NCBI GenBank assembly: GCA_013399015.1
Contig: VWZX01007020.1
Span: 744,001 to 808,000, forward strand
Reading direction: 5' to 3'
Origin: Galbula dea
Lineage: Eukaryota; Chordata; Aves; Piciformes; Galbulidae
Length of the DNA: 64,000 nucleotides
Part shown: piece after piece, positions 35,201 to 50,200 of the stretch
Numbering within the stretch: the stretch's first letter is position 1
How the letters are laid out: each line of letters opens with the position of its first letter
The notes under the pieces: model-generated
Seen by the model: the letters and a program-made list of their open reading frames with translations, nothing else
Database searches by the model: none
Told to the model about the DNA's origin: nothing
Program-made: the position numbers and the translations under genes

Positions 35201-38200
35201 AGCAGGAGAGTGGTTTATTTTGAAAATCCCTTCAGTTTTGTTTTCATGATGGGAGATATTCTCAGCCAATTTTCTTTGGAAAAATTGCAAGATGTTTAGG
35301 TAACAATGCATTAATTGTCTGTTTTTTCTAAGGCAAGAAGACCCATTATGATCCAATATATAACAACATGCTACAGTCAAGTACATGTTATCTGTAGAAT
35401 TACCTAGTAATTACGATGTTGCAACTTCAAACTTTTTTTGAGGAATACTATATGTTCCTCAGAAGAGGTAGTTTTGTTCTGAAATGTAAGTGTTCTACAT
35501 CCCTCAATTTCATTATTTAATTAACCTCCCTAGGTTTTACATTTTAATTACACTCAAAATATACTGTCTTGCCTCCCTAAATATGCTTATCCTACACTTT
35601 ATTTAAGGCAAGGTATGACATATGACATGAGCTTTTCTAAATTCTTCTGTCCCGGGGCTGCAACAGGTGTTGCATGTAGTAGTTTTAGGAGGTTAAGGCA
35701 GAAAAGCCAAAGCCAAGATTACTTATTCACACGTTATCTCTGTTCATTTATGCTTGTCTGCCAATCTAGAAAGTGAGTCTTATTCCGCTACCTAACATGG
35801 GGAAAAAACAACGGGCAGAATAAAGAAAAATGGATTTGAGGGGGCTTTGTTTCATTAGGTTTTGTTGTTTGGAGATAGTTTACAGTGTGGAGGAGATGAT
35901 GAGAACGACCATTAACAGGATTAAGTCTGTGTAAGTGGGCAGAAACATTAACATTTTTCAGGATCTTCAGCTACTAACAGTAGTGTGAAATACAGCTACT
36001 TAAAAGTAAAGCTTCCACTTAAACTAAGGAGTCAAACTAAAATTGTCTATTCCAGTTATGGCAGCATTGAACTGATGATGAAACCTATGTTCTTTGTAGC
36101 TTTACATTTTGTTGTCTATTTAGCTGGAAATAGTTTTTCCTTGGGGTTGCCAAACTGTCCAGACCCAAGTGTGTATTAATATTTAACATGCTGAAGTACA
36201 GCTATTTGCAGCAGAAGAACCAAATTCAGCATGGTGACTCAACATGATTTTGAAACACAAAGCAAGATGACATGACCCAGTTTTCATCAAGAAAAGGCAA
36301 TAATGATCTGTGAGTTAAGATGGATGTCACGTGCTGCTATATGCAGACATTTCAACAGAGGAGACTGTAAGAACTACCCAAAAAAAAAAAATTGTCAGAG
36401 TTGGAAGGGACCTTAACGATCATCTAGTTCTAACCCACCTGCCATGGGCAGGGACATATCTCACTAGATCAAGTTGCTCAGAGCCCTGTCCAGCCTGGCG
36501 TTGAACACTGCTGGGTATGGGGCTTCCACAACCTTTCTGGGCAACCTGTTCCAGTATCTCACCACCATAAGAAAACTTAATGCATTCTGTTATTAATTCC
36601 ATTAATATATTCCAACATATTAAACCATGAAAAAAGACGTTTTTCTTGAGCTTTACTTTGAACTTTCCCATCCTAGGGTTGGCCATCCTTAGATTGTGTT
36701 GTTACAGCCACAGACTCCATCTCTACTTTGTGAAAATTCTTGCTCACCAAACTGAACTGCCTCATCTGTTAACTAGGTAACAAAAAGATTTTTCATATGC
36801 ATAATAGCAGTTGCGAAGAAAGAAGGTGCCAAACCCAAATTTCTGAGTTCTTAGATTGAAGGTAGACAGTAAAAGTGTTGTTGTCAAACTGTTGTCTCTG
36901 AAAGGCTGCTTGGGTTCTGACTCTTGAGATCACAAAATGAAGGAATGACTATAGCTTTTGCGCGGTGCTAGATAAATTTATAGCAGAAACAACTCCAAAA
37001 GAGAAACCCTGCAATCATTGCAGTCATACTGGAGAAAACAATTACTGGCATAAAACACGGTTATGATAGCATATAGTAGTCTGCGTGTAGTAAACTGAGC
37101 AGCAACTGCTATCAACTGAGAATCAGTATGTTTTTCCATACAGTTACTGCTGTGCTGTGTGAAGTGCCTAAGATGCCAGCTACATGTGAGGTTGCAGTAC
37201 AAAGTGTAACTGCATGTCTATAAAGAAGGATGTGCAGTGCAGCAAGGTACAGCATTCAAAACTACTTAAGAATGGTCATCTTGCTGACTTATATGTATGT
37301 GGGTGTTCAAAATCAGTTCAGAGGATTAGAAATTCTGAAAGACTCAAAAATCTGTGAAGTCTTGAATGTCACAATAATCTTGGAAGAGTCAAGTCGTTGT
37401 GTCTGAAAAAAAAATAGCAACATTAAAATTGCAGAGCAGACCCTGAAAATTGGGTAGCCTGTAACCAAACAAACAAAGAAGCTTACTGTGAAGCAGAAGA
37501 TTTAAGATTTTTGTGACACTTGGTTAATTCTCTGTAGGGGTTTTCTTATGAAACAACAGCTGGTGCTGTTTTGAGAAGTGTTATTTGAGCTTTAAGAATA
37601 TGAAGATCTTTCATACAGGACAGAATAAAAAAGACATTCTTGACAACTCCAAAGAATACAGAAGAATCACAGAATCATTACGGTTGGAAAGGACCCTCAA
37701 GATCATCTAGTCCAACCGATAGCCCTACACTACTCTTACCCCTAAATCATCCCCTGAAGAAACACATCTATCCTCTTCTTAAAAACCTCCAGGGACGGTG
37801 ACTCCACCACCGAAGTTGTCAGTTTAGCTGCAGTTTAGTGTTTGCTCAGTTAAAAAAAGGAGGGGGCAAGAGGGCTTTCTTGCTATATTTACTTGCATTT
37901 TAGATAGTAGAAATTCAGCAGATCAAATTACTTTTTACTTTTTTCTTTTTCTCTTAAGTTAGAAGGCAAATATAATGGAAAGACTGTGGAAGATGTTTGT
38001 GTTCATAGATCTGTATCATGGATTTGGCGATGAAGATTGTCTGCCTGTTTTTTGGAATAAGTTCTAAACGTCACTCGAACTCTAAGAGTGACCATTCAAA
38101 ACATAGATACAGAGGTTCAGAGTTGTCTTCTGTTTTCAGAGTACAGCATAGCCCAAAAGACTTTGTCTGGAAAACTGCAGTTCTGTGGACTTCTGATGTT

Positions 38201-41200
38201 TCTGTGCCCACAGAATAACATTAGTTTGTGCAGTTGAATACTTTTTGCCTTTTGTTTTTATGCTTATGTTTCAATAGTATGTTAAGTTAAATAAATTCTG
38301 GATGTTTATAACATGAGATTAGAATCATGCATCATCCCTGGCTTGCCCCAGGGCAACAAGTTGACAGCTCTTAGTAGTACTCCATCCTTCTGCCCATGGT
38401 GTGCTGCCCCACTGTTTGTCACAGGCAAGCATGAGATTCTTAACCCCTTCCCCCCTTCAAATCTAGTTTAAAGCCCTTTCAATGAGCCCTGCCAACTCCT
38501 GCCACAGAATCCTTTTCCCCCCTCTGGGACAAGTGCATGCCATTTGTTGTTTGCAGCTCTGGCGCCTTGTATACCAAGCCGTGATCATAAAACCCAAAGC
38601 CCTGCCAATGACACCAGTCCCAGAGCCGTTAATTAACCTGTTGACTCTTCTTATATATTCCTTCATGCATCAGTGATGTCAGGGGGGTGGAGGAGAACCC
38701 AACTTGAGCTCCTGATCCCTTTACCCGTTGCCTCAAAACCCTGAAATCTCTTTTGGTTGTGAGCCTCTCATTGCCGCATCATCACTACCCATCTGAAAGA
38801 TCAGGAGTGGGTAATAATCTGCAGGATTCACAAGGGTGGGAATTTTACCTACGACATCTTTTACCTGGGCACAAGGGAGACAGCAGACCTCCCTATGAAG
38901 TGGGTTTGGTCTGCATATCAGGCCCTCTGCTCCACTCAGCAGGGAGTCACCTTCTACAGTGACCTGTAGATTTTTCTTTTCATTGGCAGTTTTTATGACC
39001 GGCCTGAGACAAGTTGGCCTTTGTGGCATTTCTGACCTTCATGAGCCTTTGTCTTTGCCCACAGCCTCTTCCTCCTGCAGGGCCCCCTATCTATTCTGCA
39101 AGGGCACTGTAGGCTGTGTACTTCTTAAATGCTTCCTCCTTTTGTTTCATTGGGCAGAGACCTGTTCCCATGGACCCTGCTCCCTTGGGTTAGTACAGGA
39201 AGGCTGGGGGGCTTGCTGATGAGAGGATATAGAATTCTCTGCTCCACCACAAGTTGCCTCCAGTTCTGTTTTTGTAGAGATCACTTTGTGGAAGTTATCA
39301 ATTTCCCTCTCACTTTCCATGATGTTTCTTAACCTACTTGTCTCTTTCTGAGCTCCATCACTTCATCCTGGAGCTGTGCCACCCGGATGAGTAGGTCATC
39401 AACCTGCTCACACCACACGCAGCCATAGCCGGTGTTGACCCCTGCTGCCAGTGAAAGCCTGTGGCATTCCTCACAGCCTGTGATCTGGATACCATTATCC
39501 AGTTTGGTGGGTGCTGGGAGCACAGCCTTCCTCCTCCAAGGAGCCACCATTCCAACGACTGTACAAATAAAATCTGTCCTGCACTATGATGATGAAACTT
39601 AAAGCTTTAAGTAGAGCATACTGAAAAAGTTTGTGATGTCTTAGTAAAAATTATAAAATTGAAGTTCTTCAAGACTACTTCCACACACACACACTTCTTT
39701 TAAAATAATAATTGCTGACCAGCAAGAGAAAGTCTTGTGCTGGTTCTGTGTGGTGTTTGTTGTTCTCTCCCCCCATCATACGTTATCATCTTCCAATTAG
39801 CGTACTATAAAAAGATAATAGACATAGCTGTCACAAGGAGTAGAATTACAGGAGATTCTTAATACTGCTGGGTTAAAGCAGATGCACAGTTGCCCAAGAG
39901 GTGACACTTTTGCAGGATTAGCTCTTTTTTACAGAGAAAAGTTTGTCTAGGTGTGACCTCTATTCTCTGTCAACGTGACAAGAGTCTGGCAGCAGCATCT
40001 TAACAGATGCAGTTTTGATAACCTATACAATTGAAAAGTATAAGCTTCTCCAAGTTGTCAGTAAGACTTACTGGAAAACAGAAATACATTTCCTAGTGTT
40101 GTATTAAAGGCAAGGGCTTGTAGGAATCCCTTCCCCATAATTCTATTCTGTAGTAATTTTTCAGAATCTAGAAGTACTCAGTTGAAATAAAATGGACTTT
40201 TTCTTATCACTGACTCTTGCAAACATGTTGTGGGACAAGTAGAGATATTGGAGATAGGGATATCATAGCCTAAATTTATTATGCTATGATTTGAATTCTT
40301 ACTCTGTGTTAGTTCGTTACTGAGTTGTGATGCATGGTTAAACCCTACTCCTCAGGTGCTGTACTAGTAGAAACGTTTTAGAGAGCTGTCTCAAAACAAT
40401 AAAAAATATGACAATACTGATATATACATGACAGCTGAAAAAGTAGCATATGATAACTGCCCATCATGTACTTTGCCAACTGTGAAAACCTCTTAAAGGC
40501 CAAGAATCGAGAGCAAATAGAACAGTTCTCTTTCGGCAAGATTCTGGTGGTCTTTACACCTGTAATTGTTTTGCTTTCTATATGAATTGCATTTCTTCCC
40601 TTCTTTCAAACACTTCTGCTTCATCTGAGAACTATTATTTTCTTTTTCTGGTAATCACTGGTCCCTTTAGAACAAGTGTATATAGTAAAACAGCTATGGA
40701 ACCAGTAAATGAGCTAAGGGTGACTCCTATGAGATGTGATGTCAAACATGATCATAAAGTAAAGCCAGTAAGGTCAGAAAGATACATATATAAATAAATT
40801 TACACACACATACAGTGAAACTCATTGGAAGGCTGGACATCGTTCACAGAAGTACTTCAATGAAATAAGGTTTGTTGCAACTATTGTTGATCCTTTTTTA
40901 GTAACACTTGTCATCCCTCTTCCATGTATCAGTTTAATTTATCTATTTACAAAGTCCTGTTTCTTTTTTGCTTGCTTAGATAAGCCCTGGCTAATCTTTT
41001 TAGGATGGTGGTGGGGTGGTTACAGTTTAAGACTAAATGACAGTGTGGAGACTAAATTAACTTGGATGACAAAACACTTTAATCACACATGCATGCAGTT
41101 TTACAGCTTCCCTGTTTGGTGGCAGACATGATGTGCTCCAGGAGAAAGGTCATGAGAGTTAGTGTTGTGGTTCCAACTCTGCTCCATGTAATCTTGCTGC

Positions 41201-44200
41201 AGGATTGTGGGGTCCTTTGGGTTCTTTCCCCTTCTTATTCTGTATGCTGTCAGTTACAGAACTGGGAAGTAGAGAATATTTGATTCTCATTTGGCCTGTT
41301 CAGGTTTATTTATGCCCAAACAATTGGCTGTTGTCACCACTGGTGCACACAGTCTGTTTATCTCAAAGATTCTTGATATGTTTCATAGCATTTTCATAAA
41401 TATGCTAGAAAAATGTGATCTTTCAATCTGGAAGAGAAAGGTAATTTCCTTCTTCTGAATGGTATTAGGTGCTTTATTCCTCTGCCTGCTAAGAATTAAA
41501 AAAAATGCACCAAAGTGTAAATAGTTGAAGCTGAAGAAGGCAAATTGGAATAATACAGGGAGTATTGTCTATGTTAATTGTATCTAGGTTGGTGTTTGGC
41601 CTTTTTGAATCTGCTGAAATTGTTTGGGTGAGTTCTGTATCCTTTGCTCCTTGTTCCTATGTGTTTGTAAGGTTTTCATACCCTATACTTTCACTTCTAT
41701 CCGAGGCTGCAACAAAGGTTAGATAGAGAAATGATGGTACTTCTGGCTGAGAAATTTACATGGTAACTGGTTAATCTAGGGTTGGAGTTTAGCCTACCAG
41801 GTACAGCTAAATGGGAGTAAAATATTTACTGGAGTGGGAAATGTGTTTTGTCCTTGTTATTTGCCTGTTGGTGGTTTGTACTGATTATTTAACACTCGCT
41901 TCAAAGTTGGTAAACTCCCTGTAAGATAAGGTATTAGGCAAGTGGTGACAGAATTTTTTTCTGTTGCACCCCCTAGCCAGGCTGATAAATCATGTGAATT
42001 CAACCTCTGTTTATTGGTATTTTAATGGTAATTCCAAATTACAGGTAAGAATGTATACTGTGATGTGGCATACCTGATGTCTTGATAGATATGCTCTTAC
42101 AGTCTCAGAATGGTATTTTTCTACATTTGGTTCTCCTGGGAGATTTTAACTTTTCCTTTTGTGTACCTTTAGTTCAATAGGAAGGAGGTATTTGCCACGA
42201 AAAAATTGCTGAAAGATGCACTAAATCCATGTATCTTCCCACCAAAAGTGGATTAGTTTTCTGTAACAGTGCTTGTTCTTCCAAGTGAAGCATTTTCATC
42301 TTCTCCAGCCATATTAAGATAGAATTCTGTTTAACTTCTGACTTTAGCCTATGTGATTCTCTTTTTTTACAATCCTTGGTTTATTTAATCATAAAGCATT
42401 CTAAACTGGGATTGTATCAGGTTTAATTACTTCAGTTAAATAGAGAATGTAAATTATAGCAATTGAGAAGCCATAGGAGAGGCATTACAGTGTTTCTTAA
42501 GTCCCACTGAATGAATTGCCTGAACTAAAATATAAAAGAGTAGTTTTACTGTTACTCAGAACAGTGTTCAGTGTTTCGGATTCAAATGCTGAAGCACAAA
42601 ATGGATGTTATAAATACTTACTCTGAGGAAGTGGTGGTTTTGATTTGTTGGGGTTTTTTTGTAATGTACTGTTGTTCCCTTTTTTTTATTTATCATGTGT
42701 AGTAAATCACTGAAGTTTGAATATGTTACAGTTTGTTAAGAAACTACCATATAATCTATTGGGTTTTTTTTTTTACTGTGGGGAGGGTAGCTTGATGTTA
42801 ATACATCTGAAAATGTAATATTTAAATTACATGACAAGTTTTGATTATAATTTAAGTATCTGTCAGGTTTTGTTTGTATCTTGAGAGTGACAAGTTGGAT
42901 GAATGATGTTGATTGTTGGTGTCTTTATTTTAGACGTTATTTGATAATCAGATCAATGCTTCAAAAAAGGAAGACTCAGAAAGCATTAATAAAAATGACA
43001 CTTCAAAGAAGATGTCTGTTGAGAGAGTTTATCAGAAAAAAACTCAGCTTGAACACATCCTCCTCCGTCCAGATACCTACATAGGGTCAGTTGAACCATT
43101 AACTCAGGTGAGTGTCACTTAAGTTTATAGTCTCAATAGTTTTTGTTGTTTTAATGGGGAGGTAATTATTGTGGTTAATAACAAGGCACATTTTACTTTC
43201 CTGAGTATTCTGAATTATCATGCTAAAAACTGTGGCTATGTTTATGCATGTGGGCTTTAAGATGGGGGTCAAGAGAAGACTTTTTAGAGCAGTACTTGCT
43301 TCACCTGAAATAACATGCTTAGAAAATGTTCAAGTTCAGTCAAAACATAAAGGCATACCTATGTGTGTAAACACACACCTATGTGTGTTCATGTGCATTT
43401 ATAAATATGCCTATATGCACACAATTGTATGTTTATATACATACATGCAAGAAGCATTTGCTTGAGGTCCAAAAATTCTTTGGTCTGTTCGTTTAGGTAG
43501 AGAACAGACAATTTAATCCTCTTGCTGGTACTTTTTTCAGCTGTTTTTGTGAAATTGCGAATTGCTTTGAACTTCACTGTCTTCACACAGTGTTGGAGTT
43601 CTCCACCAAGCAGAAAATAATGGATTTTCGTTATGGAAGTCTATGGGTACCATTGTAATTTTTGCCAAACTTCTGCTTCTGTTTTTGTCTCATATGACAG
43701 CAGCAATCAGATTGGTAAAGTTCCTAAAAAATAGATCTTGGAGAATCATAGACTGGTTTACCAAGACAGTAAATATTTTTATTTTGTTTTGTTTATATGT
43801 AGCTAATGTGGGTTTATGATGAAGATGTAGGAATGAATTGCAGAGAAGTTACCTTTGTTCCAGGCTTGTACAAGATATTTGATGAAATCGTTGGTAAGTA
43901 TTTTTAACAATAATGTTGCATTTGCATTATGGAGTACACACTTTTCTGAGCACTCTCAAAGCATGTTAATTTGTATCTTAAGTTTATATCACAGACTTAG
44001 AGTCCCACTAAAGTGAAGTGCAGGAAAGTTTTATTGCATTCCACTGCTTTACAACAGTTAAACACAGAAGATTATTCAGTTGAACTTGTAAGAAAGTGTG
44101 AATATTTATTGCTGAATGTCCAAACTAGTTCTTTATGATAATTTTGTTAAGAGATTTTTAATCTGCAAAGTTGATTAGGTCAACAGTTTTAAGTAACATT

Positions 44201-47200
44201 TGAAAGATGATCTTTCTTTTGAAAGAATTGTGTAAATTAGATCTGTTGAGATCCTTACAAGCTATTGAGATATTGTGTTTTGAGGGTTTATTTTGATTTA
44301 TGTGATGAGACATGCTGAAAATTTTTGTAATGTGTTTTCATTGGTACTGGCCGTAGCCACAGCTTTTTATTTCTGTGGTTTGTATAATATATATGGGAGT
44401 GCAGTTTAATTAAATTCCTATCAGATTATTATTTCCATTTATCCTTTTTTTGATCTTTAGCTGTGTAAACTGTTTAGGAACTAACTTAACAACTGTTAGT
44501 TACAAGTCTCTCAGGCTCTGGAGATAACTTTTGCTGCAGTCAAAACATTCCTTAATGGTTACAACTTTTTCAGGTTTGGGTTTCAGTGGGAAAAGGATGT
44601 GTGAACTGATCTTCTGATGGATGTAATCTTGTAGAGTTTTTAACATACATGGTATAATACATGTAATAAATTCCAAACAAGTACAGGAAGAGAAGAATGA
44701 AGTGCTCAGTGTGTTAAGAACAGTTATGCTAGTAGGCTCACAAAATATATTTATTTCTAAGATAGTCTCATTGCTCAAAATAGTGTCAACAGTTATCAGA
44801 AGATTAAAAGATATCTTCTTGCAGTTACTTGGTCATGCGTATAGACTTCAGTAATAATACACAATGTACAAAGAGATACCAAATTAAGGAATACCTGGAC
44901 CATTGTAACTTGTGGTGGAATATGTATACAGTCAGGTTTACAGATCAGGTAATTAGTTATTGTTCCTACAAAGTGTTAATTTGTGCTACTTTATTTCATA
45001 GTAAATGCTGCTGACAATAAGCAGAGGGACAAGAATATGACTTGTATTAAAATATGCATTGATCCGTAAGTAAAAGCACGTTTTTATTTACTTTCCTTGC
45101 CAGTGCTATTGTAGTTCACGTTTGTACAAATTATTTTACTAAATGAAATTGGAAGTTTTAAAAGCAAAATATTATTTTTGGTTTTATTTCTGCTAGTTTT
45201 GTACCTTAAGATGAAAAGATGAATTAAAAGTAGTTGACAGTAAGTACTACCATTCTGAATTTATAATAATTTGCTTTCCTTAAACACTAATGTTTGATTG
45301 AATGAAACTTAAAACCAGAAGATCATAGAATTCATAATTAAATGAAAACTTGGCAGGACATAACTGTAACCAGCCAGGTTATTCATAAATCATAAATACT
45401 AAACTTGAGGTTTTGCAACATAATTTTGAACCTCTCAAACTTTAATGTTAATTTCTTTAGAATTAGGATAAGGTTGTGTTTGAATTAGTCAGCTATATTA
45501 CACTGAAACTGCAGGTTGGAAATATGCCATTGCTACTGTATTTTTGAAATTGAATACTTAAGAGATATTTCCTAATGAAGAAATACTGTAGTTAAATAGA
45601 TGTCAATTTAGTTCCTCTAGTAGTACCTTTTCAGTGATGTGTTTAGTTTTTGAAACTTAATTTTCACACCTAATCTTTAGGATAAATGTGCTAAGAAGTC
45701 ATTTTTCTGCAAGTTTTCAGTGCATTATGAGCTTCTGTAGACTGCTTTCCTTTTATCATGGAGTGGGAGGAAAATGGTAGTGTAAATGTGCCTGACCTAT
45801 CATGGTTTTGAACTATGTAATACTGCAAAGTAAAAATTCTATGTGAGAACTACAAGTATTAATGATGTCGGATGTTGATGGATTTTTGCACTGATGCATA
45901 AAACTAGTTACAATGTTTATCATAACTGTGAAATAACAGTTTTAAACAGATGATAACTTGGCTGTGTCTGGGTAGACTTCGGTGAAACCTAAGAAGCTAC
46001 ATCTCTAACTTAATATAATTCTGTCACTAAACCATAAGATTCTCTTGCAGATCCTGTTGATAATGAAAGCTCTTCAAAGGGATTTTAGGGGTTATTTTTG
46101 TGACACAAAATACTGCCCTGAGTGGGCAATTATGCTCCTTCTTCTAAGACTAGTATGCACAAAACATGGGTTTTTTTAATTGGTAGAGCTGTGAATGAAC
46201 ATGGTAAGAATGTGGTCTTTCATTGGTTTTTATTTAGTTATTTAAACAGGTAAAATGTATGCAGGAGTCTGTTTTCAAGATTGCATTAGTTGGCTTAATG
46301 TATTCACTGTTTTATAGGGAATCAAACATTATCAGCATATGGAATAATGGAAAGGGTATACCAGTTGTGGAACACAAAGTAGAAAAAGTATACGTACCTG
46401 CTTTAATCTTTGGGCAGCTGCTAACATCCAGCAACTATGATGATGATGAGAAAAAAGTTACAGGCAAGACTGTTTAATATGCTTTGTTTTATTCATTTAA
46501 GCCATTGTTTGCTGTTCAGTATGCTTTCTTTTCTTTTTCTATTCTGTTTCATAACAGATGTTTACTTAGTCACCATTACTGTAGCTCTTTGTTAGAGTAA
46601 AATGACTTAAAGATAAAAGGCTTACTTTTTAAATACCAATATTTACATTTACATCTTTATTGTCAGTACTCATTATTCAGTAACAAACAACATATTTTCA
46701 TATGTTAATTATAAAGTATGTAGGCATTTAAACATTTATGCTTTTGAAAAGAAGGTAAAAAAATCAGTAAATTAAGATATGATTTATTATCATAAATGTG
46801 AAGTAACCCTAATTTAGATCATTAATGAAAATTAGTTCTATTCTATGCCATATATTTTGCCCATAGTATGATGTGTGGTTTCAGAGTGATTTGGATCTCA
46901 TCATGACCTAGTTTTCAGCTGGATCAGGGTGTTGAAGTTACTTGCTTTCCAGCAAGCAACTGGTAGGTCAACATAAGGGAAAGGGTGGGAACGTCCTGGC
47001 CTTTGGGGGGGCGGAGCAAGCTGTTCATTTTGAGGTGGAAGCAGTTGCACCAGTCTGGAGGTCAAGTGAATCTACGTTTCTGGCATCCTTTGATAGCTGT
47101 TGACATGTGGCCCAACTCTGGCCTTACATAGGAACATTTTACTTTATTGGCATACTCTCTGTATATCATAAATATGGTTCTGCTGTAAAAAACTTACTAT

Positions 47201-50200
47201 ATGGTGTTTTTTCAGGTGGGCGTAATGGCTACGGTGCAAAACTTTGTAACATATTTAGTACAAAGTTTACAGTTGAAACTGCTTGCAAGGAATACAAACA
47301 CAGCTTTAAGCAGGTACAGAAATGATCTCACCTTTTTTCCATTGCTGTAACTATAAATTTGAAATTTAAGACATTTTCTATATTTAATGAATATTTCATG
47401 GAATGAATCATTTAACATTCAAATGGATGTGTAGGGTGTGCAGGCTAGGTTAGTTGAGTCAGGAAAATTGGTAGACTGTATTACAGTTTTGGGTATTTTT
47501 GTTAAGTAATATTTTTTGTGGGAGTGTTGGGTGACCAAAAATGAAAAATAAATTTCTGTTAAAACTAAAGTATGTGCATGTGAAAAGATATATTTAATTG
47601 TAACATTTTGTAATTGCTGTTATTTGTCAAATAGTCTTTCTGCTTAGCTGTGCAAACATGGAAACAATTATCTAGATAATTTTGTATACTGTTAAGAAAG
47701 AGATTTTTTCAGTGTTTGTCATTAATTTCATTAGCCTAGCTGGAATTCTGCACAGACCTACCTCCCCATTGGAACCCATTGCTCATTGTTATCATTGTTA
47801 CAGTGTAGACCAAGGACTGAATGTAATCTGATCTACTGTATATAGCTTTGAGATGGCCACCTTTCTGAAAGTGTGAAGAGCTTTGGCAGAGTATTGGATA
47901 CCAGAGTTCCTTTGCTTTGGAGTCTTTCCAAGTTGGTGGCTTCCCTCCTTTTTTTCTGGAGAAATAATTAATTTCTGGTTATGCTGTCATGTCACTACAT
48001 AAACAATGAACTTCAGTGGTTGTACCAGTCTCTTGGAAAATGTAGTATTTTTTGCTGGTTGCCAAAAAGTAAATTGATTCTCATTTGAGTGTGCTTTTTG
48101 AAAATGATGTGATTTAGAACAGAGGTAAAGTGCTATGTTTTTCAGTATTTTTGAAATTGTGAAAATTTAATACAGCTGAACTTTGATATATGTTGTGAGT
48201 AGGTTTTCTGCTTGGTCTTATAAATGTGCTTGTGTTCTTAAAAAGGGAACACTACCAAGACTCCTGAGTCAAGTCTGAGCAAGTTGGTGTGTCAATAAGC
48301 TGCTTTGGTACTTCGCACAGCCACAAAGATGCTGTCTTGGAGACTACTGAGTCTCTGCAGAGGGACTAATAAGCCTCTCTGTAGAACTGTGTAGTAGACT
48401 AAAAGTATCAGACTTATGGGCAATAAGGACTATTTTGCTCACTTGTATCTAATTTAGTCAGTTCTGTGATGTGCTTTGTTTGTAATAGTGATACCTGTCT
48501 ATTTTCAAAAACAACAAATCTGCTGTCACCAATGTTTGTGCAAATCTTAGTAAAGCAATTAATTGTTTGTGTAGGAAATTTCTAAAAGAGGTCTGTGAGC
48601 TTCTTATTGTGTAGCTGTTGCAATACTAGCACACCTGGAAAATGGAACAAGGGAGGAGGATAACATGTATTGTGAACTGACATCTAAAATGTTTTGTTTC
48701 CAAAGACTTGGATGAACAATATGATGAAGACCTCTGAACCCAAGATAAAGCATTTTGATGGTGATGACTACACGTGCATTACATTCCAGCCAGATCTATC
48801 AAAATTTAAAATGGAAAAACTTGATAAGGATATTGTTGCCCTCATGACAAGAAGAGCGTATGATTTGGCAGGGTCATGCAAAGGAGTCAAAGTCATGCTG
48901 AATGGGAAGAAATTGCCTGTAAGAGCCTCATTCAAATATTTTAAGTGTACTGAGTATTTGATAGGAAGAATAGTAATTGTTATTTGTATTACTCATAGGT
49001 AAATGGATTTCGCAGTTACGTAGATCTTTACGTAAAAGACAAGCTGGATGAAACTGGAGTTGCGCTAAAAGTTATTCATGAAGTTGTGAATGAGCGCTGG
49101 GATGTGTGCCTCACTTTAAGTGAAAAAGGGTTTCAGCAAATCAGCTTTGTAAATAGCATAGCTACCACAAAGGTGAGTAGTTATATGGAATGATGAAAAA
49201 TGTAAATGAAAGAAAAAAGTGTGCTAAGATTATGCCCAGTCAGATATTTGATTCTAATGGTAGCACAAATGTTTCATAAGTACCAGTAGTTACACTAGGT
49301 GGAGTGCCTAGTCTGGGCAGAATTATCAGTGTTAATCTCAGTAGCAGATGATGTGTAGCCAGTGTTTTGGTGGTATGTAATTTTTACTACTTAACTTCTT
49401 CCAGTGTCATTTTCAGTGTAGCTGAACCAGTGTTCAGTGGTAAGGGAAATAGTTTATTACGTTGTAAAATATTTACTTTCTAAGTGTGTGTTTTAATCTG
49501 ATACTTGTCAAAACTAGGGATAACAAACATATCTAGTAGTTAAAAGGTTAAAACTTAGTTTTAATTCAGGCCTCTTTATGCAACATAAAGAAGATGAATA
49601 GCATGATCTTAAAGATGTATACAATACCTCTATGAAGAAGCTAGTAATGTCGAGAAACTTAGTCATGTCTGATACCAAGTTAAGAAAACGTATTTGAAAA
49701 AAATGAATACTTACAGACTCCTAAATTAATTATGTTGCATACACTGACTCAAAAGAATTTGAATTTTACTCTTGGATCAATTTTCACCCATCATGCAGTT
49801 ACACATGCATTGTTATCATATATTCTTTAAGAAAATTCATAGAAAAGTACTGTGTATTCTTCAAAGGTAAGTGTTGTAATTTCTAGTTTTTCCCACTCTC
49901 CCGATCCATGCCTTATGTGTGTGACTGGATGTGGAATGTTCGGGGCCGGTGAACCACCTCACCAGCAATTGATGCGCAGCTACCCACTGATGAGACATAA
50001 TGGCTAGTAGCTAACTGCGTCAACTGCCTGTCCCCTTATCTGCTAACAGGTGAGGAGCTCATTTTAGCTGTTTTTTGGTTATTTATCGCTGTTTGCTGAA
50101 ACTTTTTTGTTTCTGTTTCTGGATAAATCTCACCCAGTCATAACTTCCCTTCCACCTTTTTGAAACTTGCTTTAAATTCCAAACAAATTTTTTTTAGGTT

